Origin: Pyrus communis
Taxonomy: Eukaryota > Streptophyta > Magnoliopsida > Rosales > Rosaceae
Length of the DNA: 64,000 nt
Direction: 5' to 3'
Assembly (NCBI RefSeq): GCF_963583255.1
Contig: NC_084819.1
Location: 20,484,460-20,548,459, forward strand
Under the pieces are notes generated by a model. The model saw only the letters and a list, made by a program, of their open reading frames with translations. It did no database searches and had not been told where the DNA came from. Position numbers and translations under genes: made by a program. Positions 18,677 through 30,957 of this stretch are shown here, piece after piece (the stretch's first letter is position 1; the number at the start of each line of letters is the position of its first letter).

Positions 18677-19964
18677 GGCACCTATGAGTTATTCAACCTT
18701 TGGTGCAGTGACTATTCTTTTCGTTTTTCTTGTATTCCAATCATCATCAGCAAGTATCAATGGAGGGTTCAGCGTCAAACTTATACACCGAGACTCACTG
18801 AGTTCACCCTTCTACAAAACTCATCCAAAGAGCTTAAACAAAGCCTTTCGACGTTCCATGAGACAGACATTCTATCCAAACAGCGCACAATCACAAATAA
18901 CAGCTGACAATGGGCACTACCTTTTTAAGCTCTCCATCGGAAACCCGCCATTGGATGTTTATGGCATTGCTGATACAGGCAGTGACCTAATATGGACACA
19001 ATGCGCACCATGTCCCGGCTGCTACAAGCAGATTAATCCGTTATTCGACCCAACAAAGTCGTCAACGTATAAAGACCTTTCTTGTTACGCACAAGAATGT
19101 CAAACAATTGGCACTATTACATGTTCACTTCGACACGCTTGCAATTACACTTATGCGTACGGAAGTGCTGCTGTAACCCAAGGGATCCTATCGAAAGAGA
19201 CGATTACCATAACATCCACCTCAGGGAATGCTACTTCTCTGGAAAATATTGTGTTTGGTTGCGGACATAACAATACTGGGACTTTTAACGAGAATGAAAT
19301 GGGTATCATTGGCCTTGGAGGAGGGGACCTATCCCTTGTTTCCCAATTGAGTCCCCTTGTTGGAGGCAAAAAATTCTCATTCTGTTTGGTGCCATTTCAC
19401 ACTGATCCTAGCATTGAAAGTAAGATCAGTTTTGGGGAGGGTAGTGAAGTATTTGGAGACGGTGTGGTTTCGACGCCTTTGGTCACCAAAGAAGACAAGA
19501 CTCCATATTTTGTAACCCTAAAAGGGATTAGTGTTGGAAATAAGTTTGTGCCTTTTAATTCATCGGGCGAAGTTTCTAAAGGCAACATGTTCATGGACAC
19601 CGGCACGCCTCCAACCCTAATTCCACAAGATTTTTATGACCGTTTGGTGGCGGAAGTAAGGAGTCAGATTCCGATGACGCCAATTGGTGATGATCCAAGT
19701 TTGGGAACTCAGCTTTGCTACAAGAGCAAGACTAATCTGAAAGGGCCAATATTGACTGTGCACTTTGAGGGTGCTGATGTGAAGTTAACAACAATACAAA
19801 CATTTGTTCCACCAAAAGATGAGGTTTTCTGCTTTGCAATGCAAACTGTTCCTTGGGATGTCGGTATTTATGGTGGATTTGCTCAGTCAAATTTCTTGAT
19901 TGGTTATGACCTGGAAACAATGGTGGCATTTTTCAAGCCAACTGACTGTACGAAACATCAATAG
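18675..19964 (+). CDS. Secreted pepsin-like aspartic protease, CDR1/nepenthesin type (family A1B)
   Basis: Single-exon gene, 429 aa. The frame extends upstream to 18492, but that part is translated CT repeat, so I start at MAPMSY. A signal peptide (hydrophobic 11-26, then Ser/Ala) should send it to the apoplast. The propeptide begins GFSVKLIHRDS, the hallmark of the Arabidopsis CDR1-like group, whose members act in defence signalling or peptide processing. The first catalytic site is ADTGSDLIW (Asp100), followed by the Cys-rich nepenthesin insert (110-150). The flap region reads YAYGSAAVTQG, where most relatives have Asp after Gly. The second catalytic site is MDTGTPPT (Asp308), with Thr where Ser is usual. 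The C-terminus NFLIGYDLETMVAFFKPTDC is typical. It is full length and probably active. Confidence 0.93.
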
Positions 19965-20707
19965 ATAAGTTAAATTACATAATAATAAAGGTTCTTTGAC
20001 CACGATCGTTATCTAGTATTTCATGTTTCGTTTAGTTCTCGTTTTAAATTGGGTGTAGTCAAGGAGAAATTCTTGGGTTCGGCCACTTGTGCCATGTCAC
20101 CAGTTCGGCCATTCTCACAAAAGAGGAAAATCTTTGTATATGATCTCACCCAACTCCACATTTCTCCCACTTGTTTGAGTCTTCTGCCCTATACGGGCAT
20201 CTGCTCACAAGAATCTCTCTTATTAAGTGCCCTACAAAAAGAGCTGAGATACGAGCCAACATGTACAACAACAATCAAACCTTATCCTACTAAGTAAGGT
20301 CAGATGTATGAATCTTAAAACACCACTGCACTAGAGTTTGCACCAAATCTTCCGTTAACCCCAAGTACTCCAACATGTGTTAACAATATTTAACACTGCA
20401 AGACTTATTGTGCGTTGCCCCCATTGACACGGCAAAATCTCAAGTGTAACCAATGATAAAAACATCATGATCTCACAATCAACATTGAAAATTATTGGCG
20501 CTAGTAACATTCATATTATGACTGCAGATAATAAGCCTTGAGGCACATAAACTTGTACGAAATACAGCATCAACTAGCAAAGACTACATAACTAATTACC
20601 GATTTAACTAGCAAAGATTACATAAATAATCACAAAGCGAAAATTCCTTTTTAAACAAACGAGGGACGGACTCAGATTGCACACTAATAGCCAAGTAGTG
20701 ACACAAT
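19965..20707. other. Intergenic region between convergent genes
   Basis: 3' flanks of the protease (+) and the transposase-derived gene (-). No other gene seen; the open frame 20049-20297 has no motif. Confidence 0.45.
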
Positions 20708-22930
20708 CTATATGGGAGCCGCACAAGTCGTCCTAAAGTGGCCGGTTTGATTGCACCGACTACAATGCACAACTCGCTTCACACGGCCACGGTCTTCTGC
20801 TCGAACACGCTTCTTTCGCGGTCGTCCTGGTGGGCGGAGTGACTTAGGTGGGTTGATTAGAACATCAGCAGCCATGCTCGCATTTGGATCTCCCTCGGAT
20901 AACTCCTTCCAGAGGGACTTGTCTGGAATAGGATGTATTGTTTGTGAGTATGTCTTCCGATAGGTTGTGACTGTGAAGCAGCTCTCGGTAAACCGATTGA
21001 CTTGCTGCCGGCAAGATTTAAGTGCGGCAACGGCATGTGCACATGGCAAACCATAAAGCTGCCAGCCCCGACAAAGGCAGCAACGGTTTCGAATGTCCAC
21101 TATGTTCGTCCCTTCATGGGATATAACTTCAAATTCAGCCTCGTTAGCACGAAGGACCTGATAAGTACGTGCACGCTCTTCAGCCTCCGCGACACGCCTC
21201 TCTGCACTGGGCACAAGAATCGATGTCCACTGCATACTGACCTCTCGACGCTCATTGAACCAAGTCATCAGCTGCCTTCTGATAAATTCCATCATCTGAA
21301 TGATTGGAAGCCCCGACGCCTCCAATATCCAAGTATTTAGAGATTCAACTATGTTAGCTGTCAAATGCCCAAACCTTGTTCCCTCAAAATAAGCAGTAGC
21401 CCACAAGCGAGGTGGAATTCGCCTAATCCAAAATGCAGCATCTTGTGATATCTCTTCAATCTCCAAAATTTTTGCTTCAAATTCTATAACAGTGAGAACC
21501 TGAGCAGCCTCCCATAAAAGATTAACAAGCATTGTATTGTTAAACTCTTTGCGGAAGCTATCAATCAAGTGGCGCATGCAAAATCCATGAAAAGCAGTAG
21601 GAAAGTTTGCTTCAACTCCATCTACAATGCCCTTCTGCCTGTCTGATAAAATTGTAAGCCTAGGCATGTTTTCTGTATTAATCTCAAGCAGATTATGAAG
21701 TTCAGAAAGAAACCACATCCAGTTATCATCATTCTCTTCAGCAACAACCCCGAAAGCCAAAGGAAAGAGAGCACCATCACCATCAAAACCGGTCGCAAGA
21801 AGCAAAGTTCCCAGATACTTACTTTTCAAATATGTCCTATCAAGTCCAAGGAGGGGCCGACAAGCATTCAGGAAACCATAAATTGATGCCTGAAATGATA
21901 TGAAGAGGCGCTGGAAGCTGTTATCATTCGGGCATGCATAAACAGATGCAATACTCCCTGGGTTTGTCCGCTTAAGCTGTTCACAATATTGTGGAAGCAA
22001 TCGATACCCTTCTTCAAAGGATCCACGCATTGCAGCCATGATACGCTCCTTGCCTCGCCAAGCTTGCTTGTATGATAAGGTGATACCGTGAACTCGGTGA
22101 ATCTCCTCCAGTATCTCCTTTGGCTTGTAATTAGGGTTCTCTCTAAGCCGTTGCTCCACAGAATTTGCAACCCATTGAACTGAGGCTTGCTGATGGCCAA
22201 GATGGGAAATTCCTCCACATGTATGATTCTCATGGATGGTCCTGATTGTGAAAGTTGGAACTCCGGGAAGCTTTGCAGCATGAATACGCCATGGGCATCC
22301 CTCAGTGGCACATTTAGCAGTGAAGCGAGTTTTGTCAGATTTAATAGTCTGCATTTCAAAGTGTAAGGCAATAGCTGTATCCCTCAATGCTCTCCGGCAG
22401 CTCTTGACATCAGGGAACTCTTGCCCGACTGACAATTCATAATTGGGATTTACAAGCGCCATACGGGCCTGAATCACAGGACTGGGGCTGAGTGCAACTG
22501 CAAAATCAGATTCCTGGATACTCAAACCATGGGCAGATTCTATCCCCATTTCATTATTTTGATCCATAGACAGTTCCATATTTTCATCAAGTTCTTGGTT
22601 CTCTGAGACAGCCAATTCATTGTTCTCTAAGACCATATTATGGTTCTGAGTAGAAAGAGGCATTTCATGGTCATCATGATTAGGTTTCTGATCCACACCT
22701 AACTCATTATCATGCCCATAGCTGTGATCATCGTTCCCTTCTTGGTCATGGCTTCCTAAACCCAATTCATGATCAGCATGCCCTAAACCCAATTCATGGT
22801 CGTGGGCCTGTCCCAATTCAAAATCATGATTTTGCCCAAGGCCTATGTTATGATTGTGGCCCAGTACTTGCTGATTCTGCCCAAGTGCTAAATTGTGACT
22901 TTGCCCAAGCATCAAATCGTGGTTAGCCAT
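20708..22930 (-). CDS. Domesticated Mutator-like transposase, MUSTANG type
   Basis: Uninterrupted 740-aa frame. I start at MANHDL (22930); four further codons upstream are open but lack ATG. The N-terminal 60 residues are a degenerate repeat rich in Gly, His, Asn and Gln (LGQSHNLALGQNQQ...), followed by an acidic, Asn-rich stretch. A MuDR-type DNA-binding domain lies at about 162-236 and a MULE transposase core at about 357-455. Candidate catalytic acids are Asp364 (LDRTYLK), Asp430 (LSDRQKG) and Glu529 (NIVESLN). A SWIM zinc finger is at 613-633 (CLCRGWQLYGLPCAHA), an AT-hook-like GRPRKKR near 703, and a C-terminal CCHC knuckle at 723-736. No terminal inverted repeats flank it and the frame is clean, so it is a host gene. 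MUSTANG proteins act as nuclear regulators in Arabidopsis; FAR1-type is the alternative. Confidence 0.85.
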   Translation of the reverse strand: MANHDLMLGQSHNLALGQNQQVLGHNHNIGLGQNHDFELGQAHDHELGLGHADHELGLGSHDQEGNDDHSYGHDNELGVDQKPNHDDHEMPLSTQNHNMVLENNELAVSENQELDENMELSMDQNNEMGIESAHGLSIQESDFAVALSPSPVIQARMALVNPNYELSVGQEFPDVKSCRRALRDTAIALHFEMQTIKSDKTRFTAKCATEGCPWRIHAAKLPGVPTFTIRTIHENHTCGGISHLGHQQASVQWVANSVEQRLRENPNYKPKEILEEIHRVHGITLSYKQAWRGKERIMAAMRGSFEEGYRLLPQYCEQLKRTNPGSIASVYACPNDNSFQRLFISFQASIYGFLNACRPLLGLDRTYLKSKYLGTLLLATGFDGDGALFPLAFGVVAEENDDNWMWFLSELHNLLEINTENMPRLTILSDRQKGIVDGVEANFPTAFHGFCMRHLIDSFRKEFNNTMLVNLLWEAAQVLTVIEFEAKILEIEEISQDAAFWIRRIPPRLWATAYFEGTRFGHLTANIVESLNTWILEASGLPIIQMMEFIRRQLMTWFNERREVSMQWTSILVPSAERRVAEAEERARTYQVLRANEAEFEVISHEGTNIVDIRNRCCLCRGWQLYGLPCAHAVAALKSCRQQVNRFTESCFTVTTYRKTYSQTIHPIPDKSLWKELSEGDPNASMAADVLINPPKSLRPPGRPRKKRVRAEDRGRVKRVVHCSRCNQTGHFRTTCAAPI

Positions 22931-24450
22931 TGAAGAAGTCAATCACACTGTATTAAGTATAACAAAGACGGCAACAGCTTCGCAGCCTCCCAAAGATACA
23001 ACCAATTTATAATTGGAAGCACTGCCTTTCAAACTGTACTAAAGCATGCCTACAAAGCACTATAACTACGGTCAGTAATGAATCACATACCTCTATCGCA
23101 TCAAGCATCTACTCTAAATCCACACACATCTCCATCACAAGACGATATTACAATAAATTTGGAAAATATAAATACACACTTAGCAAGACAAACACTCAGC
23201 AATTTCTATACATGCTTGCACTTCTAAAACCTGCATGCCTCCAAAACAGTAACCAGCTAAAACCGTGACCAGAAACAATGTAATTGAAAACACAAAGATG
23301 CCAAGAGAAACGAGAGGGGGAAGAGAAAGAGTGCAAGAGAGGAAAGCAAGTAGAAGAAACTTATATATTTGTGCGCCAATTGTCTTATAATACCACAAAA
23401 TATACACACACACACAACCCAAGCTATATTCTAAAAACTGCAAAATAGTACATCCACAACTTTGAAACAAAAAAGTGCCACGACATTTTACTTTGAAACA
23501 TTTAAAACATCAGCTGTGGCTGTTGGGGATCAAAACCAATCAAATAAAACAAGTATCTCATCTGCTTGTGCTGTGAAAAGTATGAAAACAAAGGAAATCG
23601 AAAAGTCTAACCAAGCCCTGCACATTCAGATCTCTTACAGCATAAGCATCACTCGGGCGGCTCACCAATACCATGGCCATTAACTAAACCGAGCTTGCAT
23701 TCTTTAAAACCAAAACATAATTTCAGCATAAAAATCCATACTTTTTACTCACCTGTTCTTCGAAAAAAAATTTCGATCCACTGAAAATAAGTACTCTAAT
23801 TCAGTACCTCCTGCTTCTTACAAAAGCAAAAACCACAGAATGAACACATTTATTTTTTCAATCATCATGGACATCAAAGCCAAAGCAATAATCTTTCAAC
23901 CAAAAAACAATCGTTAACCCCAAATTAACAGCAAAACAAGCTAAATTAACACAACCCATTAAAGAGCCACTCAAGAAATAAACGATCATATTCATTAAAC
24001 TTTCAAAATTGAAAATACTCCAAACAACACAGACCCAATTAACTAAAAGCTCTCAACAGTGGAAAATCAAACAAAAGGGTACCTGAAATTTCCGAAAACC
24101 CTAGTTCCAGACCCAATTAAATCCTACAAATTCATCTTCAAAATCGACCCAATCAACAAAACCACGAACTGGGTACTGCTGAAAACACCAAGAATCCAAG
24201 TCCCGAGGCGATGGAAGACGGATAGAGCTCGAAAGTCGAGGTCTTGGAATTGCAGGAAGAAGAGGGACGGAGAGTGCAGAAAAGAAAGGGGCAAAAAACA
24301 GCGACAGTTTGAAAAGATGGAGTGGAAGGAAATTGGCGGGTAAATTGCGAAGAAAATCGTGAAGGGCAAGAAGGAGACGAAGAGAGATTGGGAATTACAG
24401 GGGCAGAAGAGGCAGTGTATGTTTAGGGTTGAGAAGGGAAATACAGGTAC
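22931..24450 (-). other. 5' leader with a long leader intron (transposase-derived gene)
   Basis: On the minus strand an acceptor (CTTAATACAG) lies just before the coding exon near 22951. A donor (TTTCAG followed by GTACCC) lies near 24080, with purine- and pyrimidine-rich leader sequence beyond. This suggests a leader intron of about 1.1 kb. The open frames in this stretch (for example 24059-24343) fall in the leader region and show no motif. Confidence 0.5.
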
Positions 24451-25500
24451 GATGGAATTGAGAAAAAAGAGGGCATTTAGGTCAAAGAAATTGGGAATTG
24501 ATTTTTGGAATTACTGTTTTGCCCTAATTGGTTTATGGAGGATTTGCCTTTTACGGAAACGTCGGAAAGGCAAGCACACTCTCAAGAAAAATAAAGTAAT
24601 TGTTGCAGTGTGAACGCGTACTCAATATAAACATTTGAAAACGTTATCGACATGATATATCGAATCACATGTACGGTCAAATAATTTGTACAAGCGGGTT
24701 ATTAAGTGGTGTGATAGCACTTAAGGAGCTTATTGTAATATTTGATTTGTATAAATACGACAATTGATATGTCATTTGTTTTTGTATTCAATATGTGATG
24801 ACTTAAGAAAAAACACTGGTAGAATATCTTATTAATATAAAATTAAAATGATGAATTGCTTTAATGATTAGGGTCTTTTAATTCAAATTATTCATCGTTT
24901 ATTTTATTTAGTGAATGATTAAAATAATTTATAGTAGATAAACTCAAAGATAAGTTCTATCGATTTTTATTGTCACAAACAAAAAATTATGTTAATTTTA
25001 ATAACCATTTTAGCTAAAAAACCAAATAAAAATTTACTTGTTTCTTTGATAATTTTGAGATAAAACAAAATTTCCCTGGGAATCTTTGCTGTTCATTTTT
25101 TTTTTTTTGGTGGGAAAATCCTTGCCGTTGATTCAAGTCCAACCGAATAGCCTATTTAATTTTTTTTTTTTAAGTTTTAACGCAACACTACCGTTACTGT
25201 TCATTTTAACAAAAAATCACATTTGTACTCTAAAAAATCAATCCTGATATTATTCACTTGCAACACATTTTTGTCATTTTCGTTAAAACTTTAAGTTTTT
25301 AAGTTTTTTTTCATTAATTTTTTTTCTTTCTATTTTTCTTTTTATAGAGGGGACCTTTGCGTACGGTGTCGTTTTGTCCTCGATCGGCAGCCGACATTTT
25401 GGCTTCTGTCCGTCGGCTTTTGTTTCAACTCCCAACTTTCGAATTCTTGCGATGTGGCACGACAAGGTGCGTCGTCAGATGTCGTAAAGCTTCAACCTTT
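24451..25500. other. Divergent intergenic region, AT-rich, with a MITE-like segment
   Basis: No gene. 25178-25320 (ctgttcattttaac ... cgttaaaactttaagttttt) resembles 39690-39830 (ctgttcacctaaacg ... cgttaaaacttaaagttttc), so a short repeated element of the same family is present at both places. Confidence 0.45.
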
Positions 25501-25520
25501 GGGTTGATACTTTCGTCGCT

Positions 25521-25526
25521 GTCTCT

Positions 25527-25559
<33 letters not shown>
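25521..25559. repeat. CT microsatellite in the MyoB leader
   Basis: Runs of CT/TC separated by one CC, upstream of the leader donor site at 25664. Confidence 0.85.
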
Positions 25560-25663
25560 AAAATTCTCTCTCACCAAACCCGTTATTCCTTTTTTGGTGT
25601 TTGCCATTAGTTCTGAAAAATTCAATCATTCCATTCCTTTTTTTTGTTCCACCACATGAACAG

Positions 25664-26456
25664 GTCAGTTTCTAATTTCGTAGTTACCTGACCCAATTAC
25701 AATAATGATCAGTTTTTTAATATGTTGTTATGTCATAAATATTTAATCTTTATATTATAATGTGGTCGATATTTGGTTTTGGTTAACGGAATTTGATTTC
25801 TGATCATTTTAATCAAAATTTCCCAAGTTATATATGATGATCTGAAATTTTTGTTGCTAATTGAATTGGGTTTTGGTTAAATATTGATTCTTTACGTGAA
25901 CCGAGTTTCTGTTGTGTAAAATTAAATCTGCTTAATTAGATTGAATCAGGCCCTTAAACCTTCTGATGGGTATTGACATTTCAAGTGATCAAATTTAATT
26001 TCGAAATTAATATTTTGTTTTATTGCTTAGAATTAATCCTTGTGGTTGGTGAAATTGCATTTGGAATTTTCGATATGGGTTGTCTCAGAGTTTTCGTTTG
26101 ATCATCTGAGATGAATTGGTTAGTGCTTGCTGCTATGAACTTGTGCTTTTCAGGCGTTGACCCTTAAAAGTTTCTGCTTTTAATGGAAATGTAAACTTTT
26201 GATTAGGTGGGTTTTGATCCTGTTGAGAAATGAGATTTGGGGCATTAGCAATTGGTTCGATCTGCATGTTATCGATTCTTTTGATTTCGGTTTTTCTACG
26301 AGAAATGTGGTGTGTGTTCTTAAGAATGTTCTGTTTATGAATGTCACTTGCTTCCCTTTTTGGTTGTTGGTTTAAGATGTTTCATTTTTCGGGATCATTT
26401 TGTTATGTTTAGATTGCTCCTTGCTGCCCTCTCAGCTAACAGGAGTTGTAATGCAG
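25664..26456 (+). other. Putative 5' leader intron of the MyoB gene
   Basis: A donor (GAACAG then GTCAGT) at 25664 and an acceptor (TAATGCAG) ending at 26456 bracket AT-rich, T-rich DNA without long frames. The ATG follows 145 bp later. Plausible, not proven. Confidence 0.5.
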
Positions 26457-26601
26457 GCCTGAATTCCGGTGCTAAACTAGCTGTTTTGGTGATTGTTCTG
26501 AGTATCCCGAATCTCCCTTGTCCGTTGTGGGAGATGTTGCTGTATTTCACCTTGGATTACTGATTCCAATTTGAAGGACTAGTGTTTCCTACTCTGAGCA
26601 C

Positions 26602-29345
26602 ATGGCTGCCTCGGGGACTTCATCTGCATTGACGCAGAAAGCCCCCCGGGATTGGTCTGAAGCTTTGGTACACGCTCTTTTTGAATGGCTGCTGATTTCT
26701 ATGCTGTTTGTTTACGCCATATTCTCATATGTTATTACAAAGTTTGCTTATTACTGTGGATTGCGAGCGCCTTGCCCGCTGTGTTCAAGAATTGATGATG
26801 TTTTGGGCAAGGAAAAACTTGGTTATTATTGGGACTTGTTCTGCGGAAATCATAAGTCAGAGATTTCTTCGTTGGTTCTTTGCCGTGCTCACAATAAGCT
26901 TGTAGATGTTCATGGAATGTGTGAAAGTTGCCTCTTCTCATTTGCAACATTTAATAGATCCAATGCTGAGACTTGCAGATTACTGGTGGGTAAGTTGGGG
27001 GATGATCCTAAATTTGATTTCGATCAGGACCCTTTACTCGGGGGTCATAATACTTGCTCTTCAAGGAGAACGTTGTGTTCTTGTTGCAATCAGCCATGGA
27101 TTTCTCAGGGGCATTCTCAAAAGTTGATTCAAACAAAAATATTTAGCGCTGATGCTGAACTCGGTATGCCCCTATCTCATTCTATTGAATATAATCAGAA
27201 AGAACCGAGGAAGGCACGAGATGAATCATATATGTCAGCAAGAACCACTCATATGATAGAGAATGGGATTCACCCTATATCTCATGTCCGATACACAGAA
27301 CTCAAGGTTAACTCTGATACTGAATCGGAAGTTCATTGTTCTGACAATGAAGATGCAAGTGCTTTGATTCATGAAAGAGACAATCCCAAGGAAGATAAAT
27401 CAGCTCCGAGAGATCCAGTATCTGTTCTCAAGCCTTCAATTTTGGTCTCACAGACACAAGTTGATTCTAAGTCCCATGGTAGTACATCTGTAGCATCTAC
27501 TGTTGCTATCGGCCATGGACTGGAGGAACTTAACTGGCAACAAGTTGGAAGCAAGGCTGATCTCCCTTCGTCAACTGCACCCATCGTTGACAATCACCCT
27601 TCATCATCAAATGCAATGAAACCCCCAATTGAAGTATCAAAACAAAGAAGTGAGTTCGGAACTTTTTTCAGTTTCCTCTTTTCCACATTGTCTTGATTTC
27701 GCTATTTTTTTCTCTTTGAATTCAACATATTATTGATTTTTGTATGAAATGCTTCTGCATTAAGCACCCATTGTTTACTGCTGTAAATTAACTTTACAAT
27801 GATCATTCTTTTCTGTGGTGGTTTCTCTCAGTTGATATTACCGGAAATCATGAAATCGATCAAACATCTGTGGTGGAATCTGGGGAATTGTACAAGGGAG
27901 AAGTCAAGCCACTTACAACATCTGAAACAGGTTTGGAAACAAACCTTGTTTCAAGCAACGCTAATGAACAAGTAACCAATGTTCTAGACCTTGGTGATGC
28001 TTATAAACTTGTTGTTGTTAGTAAAGGAAGGCATTTGTCTGGTGTGGTTGCAGAACAATGGATTGAGAAGGACTCTTCTAAAGTTACCGAAGATTTGAAG
28101 GTCTTGCTGTCACAGTTGTCTACAACTCGAGGGCTTGAGCAATCAACAAGCGCAATGAGTCCGAGATTGTCTACAAATAGTGGAAGTGCAATGAGTCCGA
28201 GATTGTCTGCAAATAGTGGAAGCGTAATGAGTCCAAGATTGTCAGCAAATAGTGGTGATTTGAAAGCTTCAGATACTTCCAATTATTTTGGAATGCAGAT
28301 GCATAACAAGAGGATCTCACTTGAAAGAAATGAGTCTGGGCTGTCTGTGGATGGGAGCATTGTCAGTGAAATTGAGGGTGAGAGTATGGTTGATCGATTA
28401 AAGCGTCAGGTTGAGCATGATAAGAAAATTATGAACGCTTTGTATAAGGAGTTGGAGGAAGAAAGAAATGCTTCTTCAATTGCTTCAGATCAAGCAATGG
28501 CCATGATTACAAGACTGCAAGAGGAGAAGGCAGCACTCCGTATGGAAGCACTCCAGCAACTAAGAATGATGGAAGAGCAAGCCGAGTATGATAATGAAGC
28601 GCTGCAAAAGACAGACGACCTTCTTGTCGAGAAGGAGAAGGAAGTACAAGATCTGGAAGCGGAGCTGGAATTTTATAGGAATAAGTATCCCAATGAATCG
28701 ATGCTAGATAATCTGGCAGAGACAACTGGTGATATTCAGGCAAGGGATATTGGGGTTGTTCATTCCGAATCAAGCAGCATGGAACATAGTTCAAGTGTAC
28801 ATAAACATGTGGATAATGGAAAGCCTCATACACACAGCAAAGTTGAAGGAGCCACTACGACTTTTGGTGACAAGGATGGTAGTAGTGTAAAAGCCACACT
28901 TTTGGATTTTGAAGATGAGAAGATACAAATCTTACAGTATTTAGAGAAGTTAGAGAAGTCACTTTCTTTGTTCTCTGCCAATGGGGTAAACTCAGATTCG
29001 TCCAAAGGTGATTGTTCTAAAAATGGAGGTTCCCAAGAAAACCCTCTGTCAGTGCAACATGAAGTGTTTGTATCATCGTCAAATGACAAGGGACAGTGTG
29101 AAATTCGTTGCAGTGGGCCAAACTCTGCAGATCTCTGTCAAGTAACAGATTTAGCTTCTCTCCGGATCCTGAGTTCCAATATGATCAAGAGGTTGAAGGC
29201 ACTGGAGGCAGACCGAGAGTTTCTTGAACACACGATTAACTCACTTAAACACGGTGAGGAGGGACTGACGTTCATTCAAGATATAGCTTCTTACCTGGGA
29301 GAACTACGACAAATCGGGATAAGAAGAGATCAAACATCAGCTTGA
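26602..29345 (+). CDS. MYOB: Myosin-binding protein (MyoB family, GTD-binding domain DUF593)
   Basis: Two coding exons, 26602-27649 and 27832-29345, joined in phase, give 853 aa. MyoB proteins sit on vesicle membranes and recruit myosin XI by its globular tail. Residues about 29-55 form one membrane segment (EWLLISMLFVYAIF...). A Cys-rich stretch follows (CGLRAPCPLCSRID ... CRAHNKL ... CESC), as in the family. The GTD-binding coiled coil spans about 535-637 (MVDRLKRQVEHDKKIMNALY ... LEFYRNKYP). A further helical segment near the C-terminus (LASLRILSSNMIKRLKALEA) is also usual. A three-fold 12-residue repeat (SAMSPRLSANSG) lies just before the GTD-binding part. The intron is canonical (GTGAGT...CTCAG). 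A class XI myosin gene lies 12 kb downstream. Confidence 0.92.
28149..28256 (+). repeat. 36-bp coding minisatellite, three copies, in MyoB
   Basis: Three adjacent 36-bp units begin at 28149, 28185 and 28221 and encode S(A/V)MSPRLS(T/A)NSG each time. They differ at only a few bases, so expansion is recent; each unit adds one potential SP phosphorylation site. Confidence 0.93.
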
Positions 29346-30182
29346 GTATGTAATGCCGTAACAAAAAGTGAGTTCTGTAATCAAACATCCTAGTCTTGCC
29401 AGCATATCTTATATCTCTGCGTTCCAATTTACGGAATCACGAGGATAGTAGAAGCTTTTTCCCTTTCACTAATATGTAAATTGTTCTATGTCAGGTGGCA
29501 TGCTTACATGACATGATCTTCGAGAAGTTAGAAGGTGGGTACCTGTTTATCGAGTCTTTGGATTGAATAAATCGAAGAAGAATCAAGAGACAAAAGGAAC
29601 GGAAGGACCAGAAAATGAGAGAACGGGAGTTTGAAAATCACTACCCTCGAAGATTTGGCGTATCATGTGTACAGTAATACTTGCCTTTTTTTTTCCCCCC
29701 AACAGTCAACAAAAAGAAAATAGTAGGATTTGAGTCCCTCCCTTATACTATACAGTTGGTCGTTTTTCTCCCTCCGCCCGCCTTTTTTGGGGTCTGAGAC
29801 TGTCTGACATATTTCACATTTTACTTTGGAAATATGTAGATTTGGTGAGCTTTTTATTTTTATTTTTATTTCTTTTCCTAATTGAGTTTGAGTGGGAGTT
29901 TATTTGTTTGGTTTAATATACTTCTTTTTTTCACCATTTTTGGTTTTTAATTTTTAATGGAGTGGATGAGTGATTGAAATGTAAAACGGGTGAATATTGT
30001 GTGTAAACTGTCAAGTATCAATAAGAAGATTGATGTCATTCCATTTTGGGCAACCTCATATTTTTTTGACCTTTTATTTGTACCCATAATTTATTAATAA
30101 TATACCTATTTGTCTCTAAAATGGTACCATTTTGTTATATGTAAAATGTACCCATTGATTTTTTTGTATGAAATGTACCCAT
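29346..30182. other. 3' flank of MyoB and AT-rich spacer
   Basis: 3' UTR followed by AT-rich DNA. From about 30115 it holds degenerate repeats of a unit like tgtaaaatgtaccca, which continue after the MITE at 30955-31070. Confidence 0.45.
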
Positions 30183-30185
30183 TAG

Positions 30186-30954
30186 AGCAGTTCCACCGGG
30201 AGGTGGTTAGGCCGGTACTCAGCCAAAAAACAAGATTGGCACTCAACCAATCCACTCCAGCCCGTTCCATTGCTTGGCACCCAGCCCAAGCTGGTCTCCA
30301 GGCCAGCCCAAAATTGACAGATCTTGAGACCGGTCGATCTGACGTCAGCATGGCGTCGGACGGCATATGATGTCAGCCTTTTTTTTTTCTTGCGCCAGAG
30401 AGGGCGTTGTTGTGGAGGTGAGGAGCGGAGCTGGTCGAGGCGGGAGAAGGTGTCGGGAGGGAAGGAGCCACGGAGGGAGAAGGACGGGAGGACAAAGCGA
30501 CGGCATCGGAGGTGTGGAGATGCAGGAGGATGAAGCGACGGCGTTGAAGGACAGGAGGTGTAGAGGAGCTTGTTGTTGAGGTTGGCTTGGGATTTGAAGG
30601 ACAGGAGGGCAACGGCGTCAGAGGAGGTTTGGAGGCGGCGGTGGGAATGGATTATCTGTGCTGGGTGGATGGCGTGCAGGAATGGAAGGGAAGGGAAGTG
30701 TGGAAGATGGGAAAATAAAAATATTTTAATAATAATAATATTATTATTTTTTTTATAAAGTCAGAGAATAAAAATAAAAATATTATTTTTTATTATTTTA
30801 TAATAATAAAAATAATATTTTAATAAATTGACTAGGCTATTTTTTTTAGGGGTGGAGATGCTTTAGCCTATTACTATTCACTAGAGTATATTACTATTCA
30901 CTTGAGTGGATAAATGCGCTGGGTGCTGGCGCGAAGTCTTAGGGGTGGAACTGC
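30186..30954. mobile_element. Harbinger-type element with GAGCAGTTCCACC ends
   Basis: Starts GAGCAGTTCCACC and ends GGTGGAACTGCTC, a 13-bp perfect inverted repeat. It is flanked by TTA on each side (30183-30185 and about 30955-30957), the Harbinger target duplication. It interrupts the tgtaaaatgtaccca repeat tract. The left half is GC-rich and the right half is AT-rich (30710-30840). Open frames inside (30324-30758) are GA-rich and carry no transposase motif, so it is non-autonomous. Confidence 0.82.
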
Positions 30955-30957
30955 TCT

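Noticed and set aside
24059..24613. Lys/Arg-rich frames between the transposase-derived gene and MyoB
   Set aside because: They lie in the likely 5' leader of the minus-strand gene; composition is low-complexity and no domain is visible.
30324..30758. GA-rich frames inside the Harbinger element
   Set aside because: Three overlapping frames are open because of composition; no transposase or DDE signature.
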